Positions 17,709 through 26,173 are shown, counted from the first letter of the stretch. The stretch is DNA of 64,000 nucleotides from Fibrobacterota bacterium (GCA_003165595.1 PLWQ01000009.1:203516-267515), one strand, 5' to 3'. Notes: generated by a model from the sequence alone, not told the origin. Numbers and translations are program-made.

Positions 17709-18830
17709 CTAAAAAGCCTTCTTCTCCCACTTCTTGACATATGTGTCAATTTCACTTTCGTGATAAGTATGATGTGCAATCGTGAAAGCGGTGCGCATTC
17801 CTTCAACGGAATCCAAAATCGACAAATATTGATGAAGTTTTTCGCGATTTATATTTCCCCTACCCCAGGAACATGGCAATTGAGGATACAAAGCCATTAG
17901 TATTCCCTCTACCTGGCACCCATAAAATGTATATGTAGACGGCAAACCCAGGTCTTGTCCAGTGTCTATCTCAAAAGGCAATGCCAAGACCCCTCCATGA
18001 AAGATGAAAACATCTGGGCGCAATGGAGAATTAATTCTTACGTTGAGAGGAGATGACGCATCGCAAACAATGGTATATGGTTCAAATTCCCTCAGGGTAA
18101 TAATTCCCTTGTATGCGCTTGTCACAAAAATAACAATATCCGCCCTGGAAATCGCTTGTTTGTTTTCTTCGCTGCTGAACAGCTCTAATTCGCATGTGGC
18201 TTGTGCCCTGTACTTTTCCGCCACTTCTTCCAATTTGCCCCTGCCTCGGGCCGTCAGTAGCAGTCTTTGCACCTTGTCGCAGAAATACCCTGTGCAGCCG
18301 CTGCCGATGTCTCCGGATGCGCCTACAATGGCCATGGTTGACTTTGCGAGGTCAATTCCAAACCGTGTTGTGATCCGCTCTATTGAGCGCACAATAACGG
18401 CTGCTGTAAGTGTATTTCCTGATGTCAGCTTTATTCCGTGTTTTTTCGAAAGATCCTCTTCGCGGCCCTGGAGAATTATGGACGTGAAGCCACCCAGCGC
18501 AGCAACTGTACACCCCTCTTGCGCAGCAATGACAATTGCATCTTCGATCTTATCCCCTATTTCCTTGAGCTTGATGTCCCTCATTTCCGGAAGAAAAGGC
18601 GCGATAACGACAATTCCCTCCACTGATCCAGAGCCGCTGAAACCGACCGGGTTTATGTCCTTTATCTTGAAAGCCGGCGTCCATTCAAACAACTTTATTA
18701 GGAGGCGCTTATCAAACGACTTGTCAGCTAGGTTTCTTTCAGTCCTGAGAGTATTGACGATACCTCTAAACTGTTCCACGTCCGCGGGATGTCCAATGCA
18801 GGCAAATTTGTTTGGAGATGCAGTCGACAC
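17709..18830 (-). CDS. long-chain acyl-ACP reductase-like protein (AAR family)
   Basis: 373 aa. It resembles the cyanobacterial fatty acyl-ACP reductase that makes fatty aldehydes for alkane synthesis. Shared features in order: start F-A-C-I-G-H-P (F-G-L-I-G-H in AAR), APFLPEM, ALGGFTSIIL, TSGNTLTAA, the NADP-binding loop IVGASGDIGSG (residues 168-178), LLLTARGRGKLEEV, DIVIFVTSAYKGI, and SWGRGNI near the C-terminus. The acyl-thioester cysteine of AAR appears conserved in YGCQVEGIL (C305). No aldehyde deformylating oxygenase gene is in the window. GTG start, GGAT about ten bases upstream. Expected reaction: acyl-ACP plus NADPH to fatty aldehyde; substrate chain unknown. Confidence 0.82.
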   Translation of the reverse strand: MSTASPNKFACIGHPADVEQFRGIVNTLRTERNLADKSFDKRLLIKLFEWTPAFKIKDINPVGFSGSGSVEGIVVIAPFLPEMRDIKLKEIGDKIEDAIVIAAQEGCTVAALGGFTSIILQGREEDLSKKHGIKLTSGNTLTAAVIVRSIERITTRFGIDLAKSTMAIVGASGDIGSGCTGYFCDKVQRLLLTARGRGKLEEVAEKYRAQATCELELFSSEENKQAISRADIVIFVTSAYKGIITLREFEPYTIVCDASSPLNVRINSPLRPDVFIFHGGVLALPFEIDTGQDLGLPSTYTFYGCQVEGILMALYPQLPCSWGRGNINREKLHQYLSILDSVEGMRTAFTIAHHTYHESEIDTYVKKWEKKAF

Positions 18831-18927
18831 TGGCGAATATCCGATGCGCTCGATGCTGATGTGGATAATGCCTTTACGTCAGGCGGATTTAACAGCCGTC
18901 GGAGAGCTAAACCGATAGCCTACATAG

Positions 18928-19728
18928 TCAGGAATAAATTGCTGTTCTCGGCTCCATGGCAAGGAACTTGCCTAGCGTCATGACATGCCTGCTTTGAAGC
19001 ATTTTCACGATTGCGAGAAGGCGGTCTTCCTCGATAGGCTCTTTGAAAATAATACGGTATTTTTTATCGAAAGACTCCTGATGCAGGGATTCCGGCCTCA
19101 GATCGAGCCCGCAGGCCTGCATGGAAACCGGTCTTTCAAGGTCTTCCTCGCTGCTGAACATCATTCCCTTGCGGGAGATGTCGTCGATTTTGGTCTCTAT
19201 TGTTTTCCCGTCGAATATCATTGCTTCAAATACTCCCACTTTATAGCGCCGCTCCGTCCTTTCTTCCTGCGCAATTTTATGCCGGCTGATTTCCCCGGCA
19301 ATTCCGTTTAGAAAAGCCTTGAAATTCACCTGCATCTTTTCCTTAAAGACAGGTCCAAAAAGGTCCTCTATGATGGGAATTCCCACGTTGTAGCTGGCTG
19401 AATAAACAATGGCTATGCCGCCGTCAGGAGAGTCTTCCACATGAAAAGATCCTGTATACTGCTCAAAATCGCCGGAAAGGGCCTTGAAATTGACTGTGTA
19501 ATTGTCTTTGTCGAGAATATCTTTCTCAATCCAGTTGACAGGTGCTCCGTCGAAGGTGACGTCCCATTCGGAAACCTGTTCAATCCCGGTCTTTCCGGTC
19601 AAAATTATCTGGTCAATGTTTTTGCTAAGAGAAGGGAACTTAGAAAAATCGGAAATGACGTTCCACGCGCTGCCTTTACGAATGCGATCGCCGACTATTG
19701 TTTCCGAAGAGATATGCTGTAAATTCAT
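18928..19728 (-). CDS. SRPBCC domain fused to a PilZ (c-di-GMP) domain
   Basis: 266 aa. Residues 1-155 look like an SRPBCC/polyketide-cyclase-type ligand-binding fold (SAWNVISDFSKFPSLSKNID, VSEWDVTFDGAPVNWIEKD, YTGSFHVED), similar to coenzyme Q-binding or START-like proteins. The C-terminal 100 residues carry the PilZ signature: RTERRYKV (RxxxR), then DDISRKG (DxSxxG), the residues that bind cyclic di-GMP. The ATG at 19728 has AAGGT four bases upstream; a longer frame from 19788 has none. It could hold a hydrophobic acyl intermediate under c-di-GMP control (inference). It lies 97 bp before the AAR-like gene and 222 bp after the ligase gene. Confidence 0.8.
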   Translation of the reverse strand: MNLQHISSETIVGDRIRKGSAWNVISDFSKFPSLSKNIDQIILTGKTGIEQVSEWDVTFDGAPVNWIEKDILDKDNYTVNFKALSGDFEQYTGSFHVEDSPDGGIAIVYSASYNVGIPIIEDLFGPVFKEKMQVNFKAFLNGIAGEISRHKIAQEERTERRYKVGVFEAMIFDGKTIETKIDDISRKGMMFSSEEDLERPVSMQACGLDLRPESLHQESFDKKYRIIFKEPIEEDRLLAIVKMLQSRHVMTLGKFLAMEPRTAIYS

Positions 19729-19950
19729 AGGTACCTTCTCGTGATGAAAATGAATATGAATCTTCTCGTAGCCTACTGTCGAGCACAAAACATCAAATCA
19801 AAATCGAAATTAATTGATTTTCAATGCGATTATGGCAAGACAATACAAATTGCATGCTTGTCATGAAATGAATATAGTATCACAGATTATTAGGCGCAAT
19901 ATTTTTTTACAGTTCTTGTGGGGAGATCTTATCTGGGCGGGAAACCCTTT

Positions 19951-21315
19951 TCAGGACAGAAATTCAAAACTCTTTGGGACTTTGTATTTGGTAATATTTT
20001 CCAGACACCATTCTCTGTATATCTTCTGGAATTCGGGGCTATTGTTCCGCAGTTGCACTTTGGCTTTCACTTTGTCACCCATCAACTCATCAGGTTCCCC
20101 AAAAACCTCCACATTCATGACATTGTTGTGTCTTTTCATGAAACGTTCAAGCTCTGCAGGATAAATTTTGTTACCGCCAGCATTAAGCATTCTTTTCTTG
20201 AGTCCGGAAAGATGGATATACCCGTTTGTGTCGATTTTCCCCAAATCGCCGGTATGAAACCACCCATCGACTATGACTTTTTGAGTTGCGACATCGTTGC
20301 AGAAGTATCCTTTCATGACTGTTTTCCCACGGACACAGATTTCTCCCATTTGCCCCGGTGGAATATCAGATTTGTCTTCCGAGGATATTCTTATTTGACA
20401 GCCCGCGAGTGGAAGGCCTACTGAATCTCTGTAAACAACGGCGGCTGGAGGATGCCAGGTTATTGCGAGCGAAGTCTCCGTGAGACCATATCCTTCCCAA
20501 ATATCGATGCCCGTGTTCTTCTTAAAATTGTTGGCCACTCGTGCAGATAATTTGTTGCCACCGCAAATCATTAACTTGACACTACTAAATCTGGGTGCCG
20601 TTTCTTGTTCCTTGCCCAGCAAATAGTACACGAACGGTACCGCATGAAAATGCGTAATGGACCTTGTCTCAAAAAGCCGTGCAATATTTCTTGTCTTTTC
20701 CAGCGACGATGTCTCAGTTATAATAAAATCTCCCTCAACGAAACACGGAGCAATTACCCCGCTTTGTAATGCGAATAAATGATGATATGATATTGGTGCG
20801 CAAGAAACTGTTCCGTGCGTCAAAGAAATACTCTCAATTATCGCTTCGGCGCTCACCGAAAGATTCTCATGCGTCAGCATCGCGCCTTTGGCAAATCCGT
20901 CATCCGCTGCGGTATACAGCATGATCGCCACGTCGTCCAGCCCCTTGATCCTCGTCGGGCTCAATTGGTAGTGTTTTACCTCTATCTCCTTGTAAAAATC
21001 GAAAACGTCGGTTTGCCTGTCGGGCCTGATGAGTGCGCCAGGCGGCGAGTCCTTCATCATTTCTTCGAGTTCGAAATGTTTGAGCGCAGGGTCCACTAAA
21101 ACGCAGATGCGACCCGCCTTTATGATGCCGAACAGCGCATACACTGTCTTAATGTGATTGGGGGCAAAAAGATAAACGAACGGAGAATTGGAAATGAACC
21201 TTTTGGTGAGGTTCTCCGCCACAGCGTCGATGGAAGCGCGAATGGTCTCAGGCGAATAGGTCTTGTCGTTAAAAAAGATGTTTCCGAAATGCAGGAAATC
21301 GGTCAATGGCTGCAT
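19951..21315 (-). CDS. ANL-superfamily acyl ligase with atypical P-loop and missing A10 lysine
   Basis: About 454 aa. Recognisable AMP-binding features: ALFGIIKAGRICVLVDPALK, CAPISYHHLFALQSG, EGYGLTETSL, GEICVRGKTVMKGYF, GWFHTGDLGKID and LKKRMLNAGGNKIYPAELE. Two active-site parts are unusual. The A3 phosphate loop reads LYTAADDGFAKGAM instead of the Ser/Thr/Gly-rich form, and the protein ends ...YKVPKSFEFLS before the A10 lysine used in adenylation. The start at 21315 is chosen because the longer frame overlaps the ACP gene; the ribosome site is weak. It lies 31 bp behind the ACP gene. Likely role: loading or handling an acyl group for that ACP, possibly without normal ATP chemistry. Confidence 0.85.
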   Translation of the reverse strand: MQPLTDFLHFGNIFFNDKTYSPETIRASIDAVAENLTKRFISNSPFVYLFAPNHIKTVYALFGIIKAGRICVLVDPALKHFELEEMMKDSPPGALIRPDRQTDVFDFYKEIEVKHYQLSPTRIKGLDDVAIMLYTAADDGFAKGAMLTHENLSVSAEAIIESISLTHGTVSCAPISYHHLFALQSGVIAPCFVEGDFIITETSSLEKTRNIARLFETRSITHFHAVPFVYYLLGKEQETAPRFSSVKLMICGGNKLSARVANNFKKNTGIDIWEGYGLTETSLAITWHPPAAVVYRDSVGLPLAGCQIRISSEDKSDIPPGQMGEICVRGKTVMKGYFCNDVATQKVIVDGWFHTGDLGKIDTNGYIHLSGLKKRMLNAGGNKIYPAELERFMKRHNNVMNVEVFGEPDELMGDKVKAKVQLRNNSPEFQKIYREWCLENITKYKVPKSFEFLS

Positions 21316-21346
21316 AATTTGTAAGGTTTTCCCTCGCGGTGAGAAG

Positions 21347-21595
21347 CTATCCAGCCTTGGGCAACATTTCGTTTCCAACGATGGAAAGAAATTCGTTGAG
21401 CGTTGTGGCTTCCATGGCGGAAATCGGTATTTCTATACCGAACTCCTTTTCCAGTCTCGCCAAGACCGCCACAAACTGCATTGAGTCCATATTCACCTGT
21501 TCACGCAGATCCGCATTCGGGTCGATGGAATTGAAATCCAATGCCACTTCCCTGCTTATCACGCTGAAAATGTTTTGTTTGACCATGTCTTCCAT
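21347..21595 (-). CDS. acyl carrier protein
   Basis: An 82-aa stand-alone ACP. Phosphopantetheine would attach to the serine in NMDSMQFV (S38; DSM in place of the common DSL). The following helix ARLEKEFGIEIP is typical. The ATG at 21595 is preferred because GGGGGTG lies just upstream; an in-frame ATG at 21610 has no ribosome site. First gene of the acyl locus, with a good promoter in front. Its pairing with a ligase and a reductase suggests a dedicated carrier rather than the housekeeping AcpP. Confidence 0.9.
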   Translation of the reverse strand: MEDMVKQNIFSVISREVALDFNSIDPNADLREQVNMDSMQFVAVLARLEKEFGIEIPISAMEATTLNEFLSIVGNEMLPKAG

Positions 21596-21622
21596 TGTGC
21601 GCACCCCCATGCAGGAATTTTA

Positions 21623-21652
21623 ATTATGCATTGCTGTGATACTTCTTTTCAA
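21623..21652 (-). promoter_or_regulatory. sigma-70-type promoter of the acyl locus
   Basis: Minus-strand TTGAAA (21652-21647), 18-base spacer, CATAAT (21628-21623), about 28 bases before the ACP ATG. Confidence 0.55.
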
Positions 21653-21791
21653 CAGATTAGTAGCTCAACGGTTCTTAATGGCGAATATTGTTCTACTACG
21701 TAATCTTTGACACCGTATCAAAGGTTCGTAGAAAACGAAGTATTTTGGCAGAATAACTGGTGGGGGCACAATTAGCTGCACTGGGAAAATA

Positions 21792-22922
21792 CTATAATTG
21801 CAGGCGGTCTGGTTGATCGCTCTCATCGGAATGGTTTTTGATCACAAACACGAATGTGGTAGACGGCGGTGAGCTTTCGCCCTCGACCCATATCTCGCCT
21901 CCCATTGACTCTACCGCCATTTTGCAAAAGGTCAGGCCAAGGCCGAAATTGCTGGTTCCGGAATTGTGCCTCATGAGGTGCATGCTTGCGAACTTGTCGA
22001 AAATCGTCTTTCGGTGATTTTCTTCAATGAAGGAGCCGGGGTTGCGAATAGCGGTCCGGAGATTCCCTTCGTTGTCCTCGTCGATTTCAACGGTAATCTT
22101 GTCGCCGGACGGCGTATATCGAATGGCGTTGGAAAGGATATTGAACAGAACGCGAGAGAACAGCTCTTTGTCGGAAACTATGACGTATTCTCGGTCACGG
22201 CCGTATTTGACCTGGACTGTTCTGGCCGACGAGGCGATTTGCTGTCGAATGGGGCCGACGACCTTTTCGGTCTCTCGATTTGCCACGAATTCTTCTTTGG
22301 TAAGTGGAAACGTACCGGCTTCGAATTTGGCCACGCTTAGCATGTTCTCGATCATGGATTTCATTTGCAAGAGGCCGGCATCTCCCGTGGCTACAATGCG
22401 GCGCTGTGAATCAGTGAGATTCTTTGCAAGAAACGTCTTCGACAGTTCCCAAGCTCCGGCAATGCATTGCAGCGGATTCTTCAAGTCGTGGATGAGTATC
22501 CCGAAGTACAGTTCGCTGAGCTTTGCCATGTTTCTCTTGGCAATGACCCCGGGAATCTTTTTCAAGAAATCCTTTTCGTCGAAAGGCTTGGTAAGGTAGT
22601 CGGCCGCGCCCCTTTTCATGCATTCGAGCCCTATAGAAAGGGAGTCGTGCGAGGTGAACATCATCACTTGTATGTGCTTGAATCGCTCCCGTATTTCGGG
22701 CAGGAGCTCTATGCCGGTCCTGCCGGCTCCCAAATTTATGTCAAGCAGAACCACATCGGTTTCCGGATGTTCGTCGAGAAACTGAATACCCTCGTCGGCA
22801 TCAAGCGCATAGTTAGCCGAGAATCCGATTGTTTCAAGCAGGCCGGATACGCCGATGCAAATCGCCATTTCATCGTCGATAAGAAGAATGTTGGCCCGGG
22901 GCGTACCGTCGGAAGAATTCAT
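21792..22922 (-). CDS. response regulator receiver-histidine kinase hybrid
   Basis: About 376 aa. An N-terminal receiver domain (ILLIDDEMAI, phospho-acceptor in VVLLDINLG, switch MMFTSHDS, KPFDEKDF) is followed by a HisKA domain with LIHDLKNPLQ and an HATPase_c domain (NILSNAIRYTPSGD, GLGLTFCKMAVESMGG). No membrane segment or sensor domain: it takes its input from another kinase through the receiver. The start is set at 22922 because the promoter -10 box ends three bases before the longer frame's ATG at 22970. It is divergent from a STAS gene. Confidence 0.9.
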   Translation of the reverse strand: MNSSDGTPRANILLIDDEMAICIGVSGLLETIGFSANYALDADEGIQFLDEHPETDVVLLDINLGAGRTGIELLPEIRERFKHIQVMMFTSHDSLSIGLECMKRGAADYLTKPFDEKDFLKKIPGVIAKRNMAKLSELYFGILIHDLKNPLQCIAGAWELSKTFLAKNLTDSQRRIVATGDAGLLQMKSMIENMLSVAKFEAGTFPLTKEEFVANRETEKVVGPIRQQIASSARTVQVKYGRDREYVIVSDKELFSRVLFNILSNAIRYTPSGDKITVEIDEDNEGNLRTAIRNPGSFIEENHRKTIFDKFASMHLMRHNSGTSNFGLGLTFCKMAVESMGGEIWVEGESSPPSTTFVFVIKNHSDESDQPDRLQL

Positions 22923-22972
22923 GTGGACATTTCCGTCCGATTGCGAAAGGAAAAGCCGGTGTGTGACCATTA

Positions 22973-23001
22973 AGTATATCGCCGCGCGCGTTTCTTTTCA
23001 A
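22973..23001 (-). promoter_or_regulatory. sigma-70-type promoter of the REC-histidine kinase gene
   Basis: TTGAAA (23001-22996), 17-base spacer, TATACT (22978-22973) on the minus strand. The predicted start point near 22966 is incompatible with translation from 22970 unless leaderless, and favours the ATG at 22922. Confidence 0.65.
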
Positions 23002-23034
23002 GGGCGGGGCAAAAAACCAGCTAAAAGAACCAAT

Positions 23035-23063
23035 TTGTCCCGGCGTTCAACATAATCTATATT
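23035..23063 (+). promoter_or_regulatory. sigma-70-type promoter of the STAS gene
   Basis: TTGTCC (23035-23040), 17-base spacer, TATATT (23058-23063), about 50 bases before the STAS start. It is back to back with the kinase promoter. Confidence 0.45.
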
Positions 23064-23116
23064 GCTAAAGACAGGCGCAATCGGACCGCCTCAGCCGGAA
23101 TGGGAGAGCCGAATTT

Positions 23117-23461
23117 ATGAACATAGACGTCTATAAAAAGGGTGCCTATCTGGTTTTCCGGATTCAGGAGGATGTAGGCCTCAGCACCGAACTCTCGGAC
23201 CTGCGCAAGCGAATCGAGCAGGAATTGTCCGCCGGCGCACGGGACGTGGCGATAGCATTTACCCAGTCTTCGTACCTCTACACAAAATCAATAGCCGTAC
23301 TTATCGCCTGTTCGGAGATGATTAAGGACGCGGGCGGTCACCTTGCCATTGTTGAGGCCAATAAGGACATTCTCGACATTCTTTCGGTTATCGACTTCGA
23401 CAAAATGATTCGGATCTACAGCGCGGAAGAAGAACTCGTTTCCTCGCCCGCCACCACCTAG
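23117..23461 (+). CDS. STAS domain protein (anti-sigma factor antagonist-like)
   Basis: 114 aa with the STAS layout: VYKKGAYLVFRI, ELSDLRKRIEQELSAGARDVAIAF, SSYLYTKSIAVLIACSEMIKDAGGHLAIVEAN, ILSVIDFDKMIRIY. The usual phospho-serine loop is replaced by YLYTKSIAV, with a serine still in place. ATG with GGGAG nine bases upstream. Likely a switch in a partner-swapping pathway, but no anti-sigma kinase is adjacent. After its stop a small hairpin (23464-23484) lacks a U tract. Confidence 0.82.
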   Translation: MNIDVYKKGAYLVFRIQEDVGLSTELSDLRKRIEQELSAGARDVAIAFTQSSYLYTKSIAVLIACSEMIKDAGGHLAIVEANKDILDILSVIDFDKMIRIYSAEEELVSSPATT

Positions 23462-23520
23462 TTCGGGGTTCGCAACAGACCCCGACGCAGCCGATGCAGC
23501 CCTCGAAATAGCCACCGATT

Positions 23521-24120
23521 CTATTTGTCTTGTTCCACCGACCATCCGACAACGCGGCCGCCTTGCAGCGATACGAGAAGCGTGGCCCGCGATGTTCCGT
23601 TGTAAATAAGACAGCTATAGTCGCCAATGCCGAGCATGTACATCTTGCGTTTTTCAACCGGCTCGCCCCACGACGCCACAAGCTGGTCGGCGGTCATGTC
23701 GATGCATACCTGGCCTGCATGGACCGCCTTCCGTATCCTCAGTGGCCATTCCGGATGGTTTTTGACGATGTCGGCGCGGCGTTTCTTGTCTTCGTCTCCC
23801 CTGGTTTCCTTTGAGAAAAAGTCCGCCGGGACGTCGGACACATAGCGCAGACCACCTGCAACTGCCCATCCTTCGCTTTTTGCGGCACGAATGTGAAACC
23901 ATGCCGTGCCGGCGGAATCGGCAATGACGCTGTCGACGGTGCACGAGTCACGCCTGTCAATGTATCCGCGCGGCAGCAGGCCCGGCTCTGGGCGTTCGAA
24001 AAAAGCCGTTGATGCGACCGCTACGGCCGTTTTGGAGGCCGCCGGCGTTCCCGCCGAAGACAACAGAATGAGAGAAATTGCGCGGATCAAAAACCGGATG
24101 GTTCTCACGCGGTGCGTCAC
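23521..24120 (-). CDS. secreted protein with SH3-like and SmpA/OmlA-like parts
   Basis: 199 aa. Starts with a basic, hydrophobic signal peptide (RTIRFLIRAISLILLSSAGTPAAS). Residues 30-90 resemble a bacterial SH3 domain (DSCTVDSVIADSAGTAWFHIRAA, SEGWAVAGGLRYV). The end (GQVCIDMTADQLVASWGEP, YSCLIYNGTSRATLLVSLQGGRVVGWSV) follows the SmpA/OmlA pattern, in which a helix-turn senses a partner in the envelope. The GTG start overlaps the TGA of the HDOD gene (GTGA), so the two are translationally coupled. It closes the flagellar cluster, but a motility role is only implied by position. Confidence 0.72.
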   Translation of the reverse strand: MTHRVRTIRFLIRAISLILLSSAGTPAASKTAVAVASTAFFERPEPGLLPRGYIDRRDSCTVDSVIADSAGTAWFHIRAAKSEGWAVAGGLRYVSDVPADFFSKETRGDEDKKRRADIVKNHPEWPLRIRKAVHAGQVCIDMTADQLVASWGEPVEKRKMYMLGIGDYSCLIYNGTSRATLLVSLQGGRVVGWSVEQDK

Positions 24121-25010
24121 TCTTCGTGGATAAACGACATGATTGTTTCTGTTCTATCAAACTCAATGAGAAATTCCGTGGCCAGATTTTCCAGGTCCGC
24201 TTCGTCGAGCGGGACCATCGCCTTTTGAAAGATCTCCCAGGTGCGCCGGGCCGGCTTCACGGGGTTGGCCCGCCCGGAATTTCCTATGCTGCAGAGGTGG
24301 CACAGATAATTCGCAACACTCACGATTGCCACGAGCAATGGTTCATTTTTGGCCTCCCACGGATCGTGATGAAACGCGATGCTCTCCACAATGATCTTGG
24401 GGAGGTTCCATTTTTCGGCCAGCCAACTCCCGACCTGGGGATGACCGGTGCCGATTATTTTTTCTTCCGCCTCCTCAAGAGTCAGACCGCCCGACGCCTC
24501 AAGGGCGATGATCTCGACGAATTCCTTGTGCACGTACTGGTTCAAGATCACTTTTCCGATATCGTGGAGCAGGCCGGCGACAAATGCTTCACCCACGAAC
24601 CGGTACTTGACCCGCCGCGCCATCATGCGGGATGCGGCGCCGCAGCCGATTGAATGCTCCCAAAATTTCGACACGTCGAATGCCTTGCCGCCTTCGGCGT
24701 CCTTGAACACCTCGAACACCGACAGCGACAGTCCCATATCTTTTACGGTATTGAACCCGAGCACCACGATGGCCATGTTGACAGTTGATATTTCTCGCGG
24801 AAAGCCGTAATACGCCGAGTTGGCGAGCTTGAGGATCTTGGCCGTAAGCGCCTGGTCGGTGGAGATAAGACGCGCGAGTGATGCGGCCGAAGTCTTGGGG
24901 TTGTCGACCAGCTCAATCATCTTTGACACAACGGTTGGAAGCGTGGGAAGGCTTATGATGCTCTCCGTCACCTTCTTGATTCGTTGCGCAGTTGGATTGG
25001 TTGCCATCAC
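24117..25010 (-). CDS. HDOD domain signalling protein
   Basis: 297 aa. The HDOD core is clear: LPTLPTVVSKMIELVDNP, LARLISTDQALTAKILKLANSAYYGF, INMAI-type VLGFNTVKDMGL, GLLHDIGKVILNQY, GHPQVGSWLAEKWNLP and SIAFHHDPW. HDOD proteins are usually scaffold or regulatory proteins linked to motility and c-di-GMP. This one keeps HDIGK and an HH pair, so a metal site is possible. Same-strand neighbour of fliA and the small gene at 25029. Confidence 0.92.
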   Translation of the reverse strand: MMATNPTAQRIKKVTESIISLPTLPTVVSKMIELVDNPKTSAASLARLISTDQALTAKILKLANSAYYGFPREISTVNMAIVVLGFNTVKDMGLSLSVFEVFKDAEGGKAFDVSKFWEHSIGCGAASRMMARRVKYRFVGEAFVAGLLHDIGKVILNQYVHKEFVEIIALEASGGLTLEEAEEKIIGTGHPQVGSWLAEKWNLPKIIVESIAFHHDPWEAKNEPLLVAIVSVANYLCHLCSIGNSGRANPVKPARRTWEIFQKAMVPLDEADLENLATEFLIEFDRTETIMSFIHEE

Positions 25011-25028
25011 CGCTCGCTTTCGCTTGTC

Positions 25029-25334
25029 CTATGCCTGGAGATCAACAAAGAAGCCGCCTGTTGTGGTTCTTCCCCGCCTGCCGGACGAATCTCCGCCGTT
25101 TTTCTTCTGACGCTTTTTCTTCGCATGCGCGTCGGTCTTTCGTTCCCGAGGATCCACCTTTTTTCCCTCAACCTGGTCCGGCTGCACGGGCATCTGTATC
25201 CGCTTCTCAGCCTCTTCCTGCTCGATTACTGCGTTCTGCGACTGATTCACTACCGGCGTGCGGGCCGTATCCTGCTGGTGACGGTCCATCTGGACGGTGT
25301 TATTGACCGACGCCTGGAAGTTAACCTCGTTCAT
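25029..25334 (-). CDS. small hydrophilic protein of the flagellar operon
   Basis: 101 aa, very polar, no membrane segment. Many Q, N and E in the first half, a basic patch (AHAKKKRQKKNGG) in the second, ending TTTGGFFVDLQA. Located 44 bp behind fliA and 18 bp before the HDOD gene. No family recognised; probably disordered. Confidence 0.7.
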   Translation of the reverse strand: MNEVNFQASVNNTVQMDRHQQDTARTPVVNQSQNAVIEQEEAEKRIQMPVQPDQVEGKKVDPRERKTDAHAKKKRQKKNGGDSSGRRGRTTTGGFFVDLQA

Positions 25335-25378
25335 AAGGCACTACTCCCCGCGCAGACAAACGCGCAGTATGCCGTTTG

Positions 25379-26143
25379 TCAGGCATTAATCCTTTGCATC
25401 AGCTTGGACCGGAGCTTCAGGATCACCTTTGAATGAATCTGGCTCACGCGCGATTCCGATATGTCTAGCACAACCCCGATTTCCTTGAGTGTAAGCTCTT
25501 CGTAATGGTACAAAGCAATAACGAGCTTTTCCTTTTCCGGAAGCCCGGCAATCGCTTCTTTTAAAATATCCTTTACCTCATTGAAGCCAAGTTCCTTGAG
25601 CGGATTCTCCGATCCCGGATCCTCGATAGTGTCTATTATCCTGAGTTCCTTGGAGTCGGTTTCCCGATCGGGCATCGCCTCTTCGAGCGATACGATTGTG
25701 GCGGGGGTCACTTCGGAGAGAATCTCCTCGAACTCCTTCATGGAGATATTGAGTTCCTTGCACACCTCGTCGTCGTACGGCATCCGTCCAAGTTCGTTTT
25801 CAAGTTTCGCGTACACTCGCTGAAGATCACGTGCTTTCTGACGAACCGAACGCGGCACCCAATCCATGGCGCGCAGGTCGTCGAGGATCGCGCCGCGTAT
25901 CTTGTGGCCCGCGTACGTCTCGAACTTGAAGCCGCGCTCGGGCTCGAATGTCTCCACGGCCTTCACAAGCCCCAATATACCCGAACTCACAAGGTCGTCG
26001 CGGTCCACCGAGGCCGGAAGATTGATTGCGATCCGTTGGGCGATATACTTTACCAGCGGAGCATATTCCAGCAGCAGTTTATCTTTTGCGACTTTGGAGC
26101 CGGTCTCCTTGAAATCCTTCCAAAGGTTGTCCAGGCTTGCCAT
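25379..26143 (-). CDS. fliA: flagellar sigma factor sigma-28
   Basis: 254 aa with the FliA/WhiG layout. Region 2: LLLEYAPLVKYIAQRIAINL, DDLVSSGILGLVKAVETF, FKFETYAGHKIRGAILDDLR. Region 3: RMPYDDEVCKELNIS. Region 4: LPEKEKLVIALYHYEELTLKEIG and ISESRVSQIHS. It directs RNA polymerase to late flagellar genes. Its likely targets in this window are the promoters at 1654-1680 and 58803-58830. No flgM anti-sigma gene is seen nearby. Confidence 0.97.
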   Translation of the reverse strand: MASLDNLWKDFKETGSKVAKDKLLLEYAPLVKYIAQRIAINLPASVDRDDLVSSGILGLVKAVETFEPERGFKFETYAGHKIRGAILDDLRAMDWVPRSVRQKARDLQRVYAKLENELGRMPYDDEVCKELNISMKEFEEILSEVTPATIVSLEEAMPDRETDSKELRIIDTIEDPGSENPLKELGFNEVKDILKEAIAGLPEKEKLVIALYHYEELTLKEIGVVLDISESRVSQIHSKVILKLRSKLMQRINA

Positions 26144-26173
26144 GCGTTATTCCTTTACAAGAAAATCATCTCT

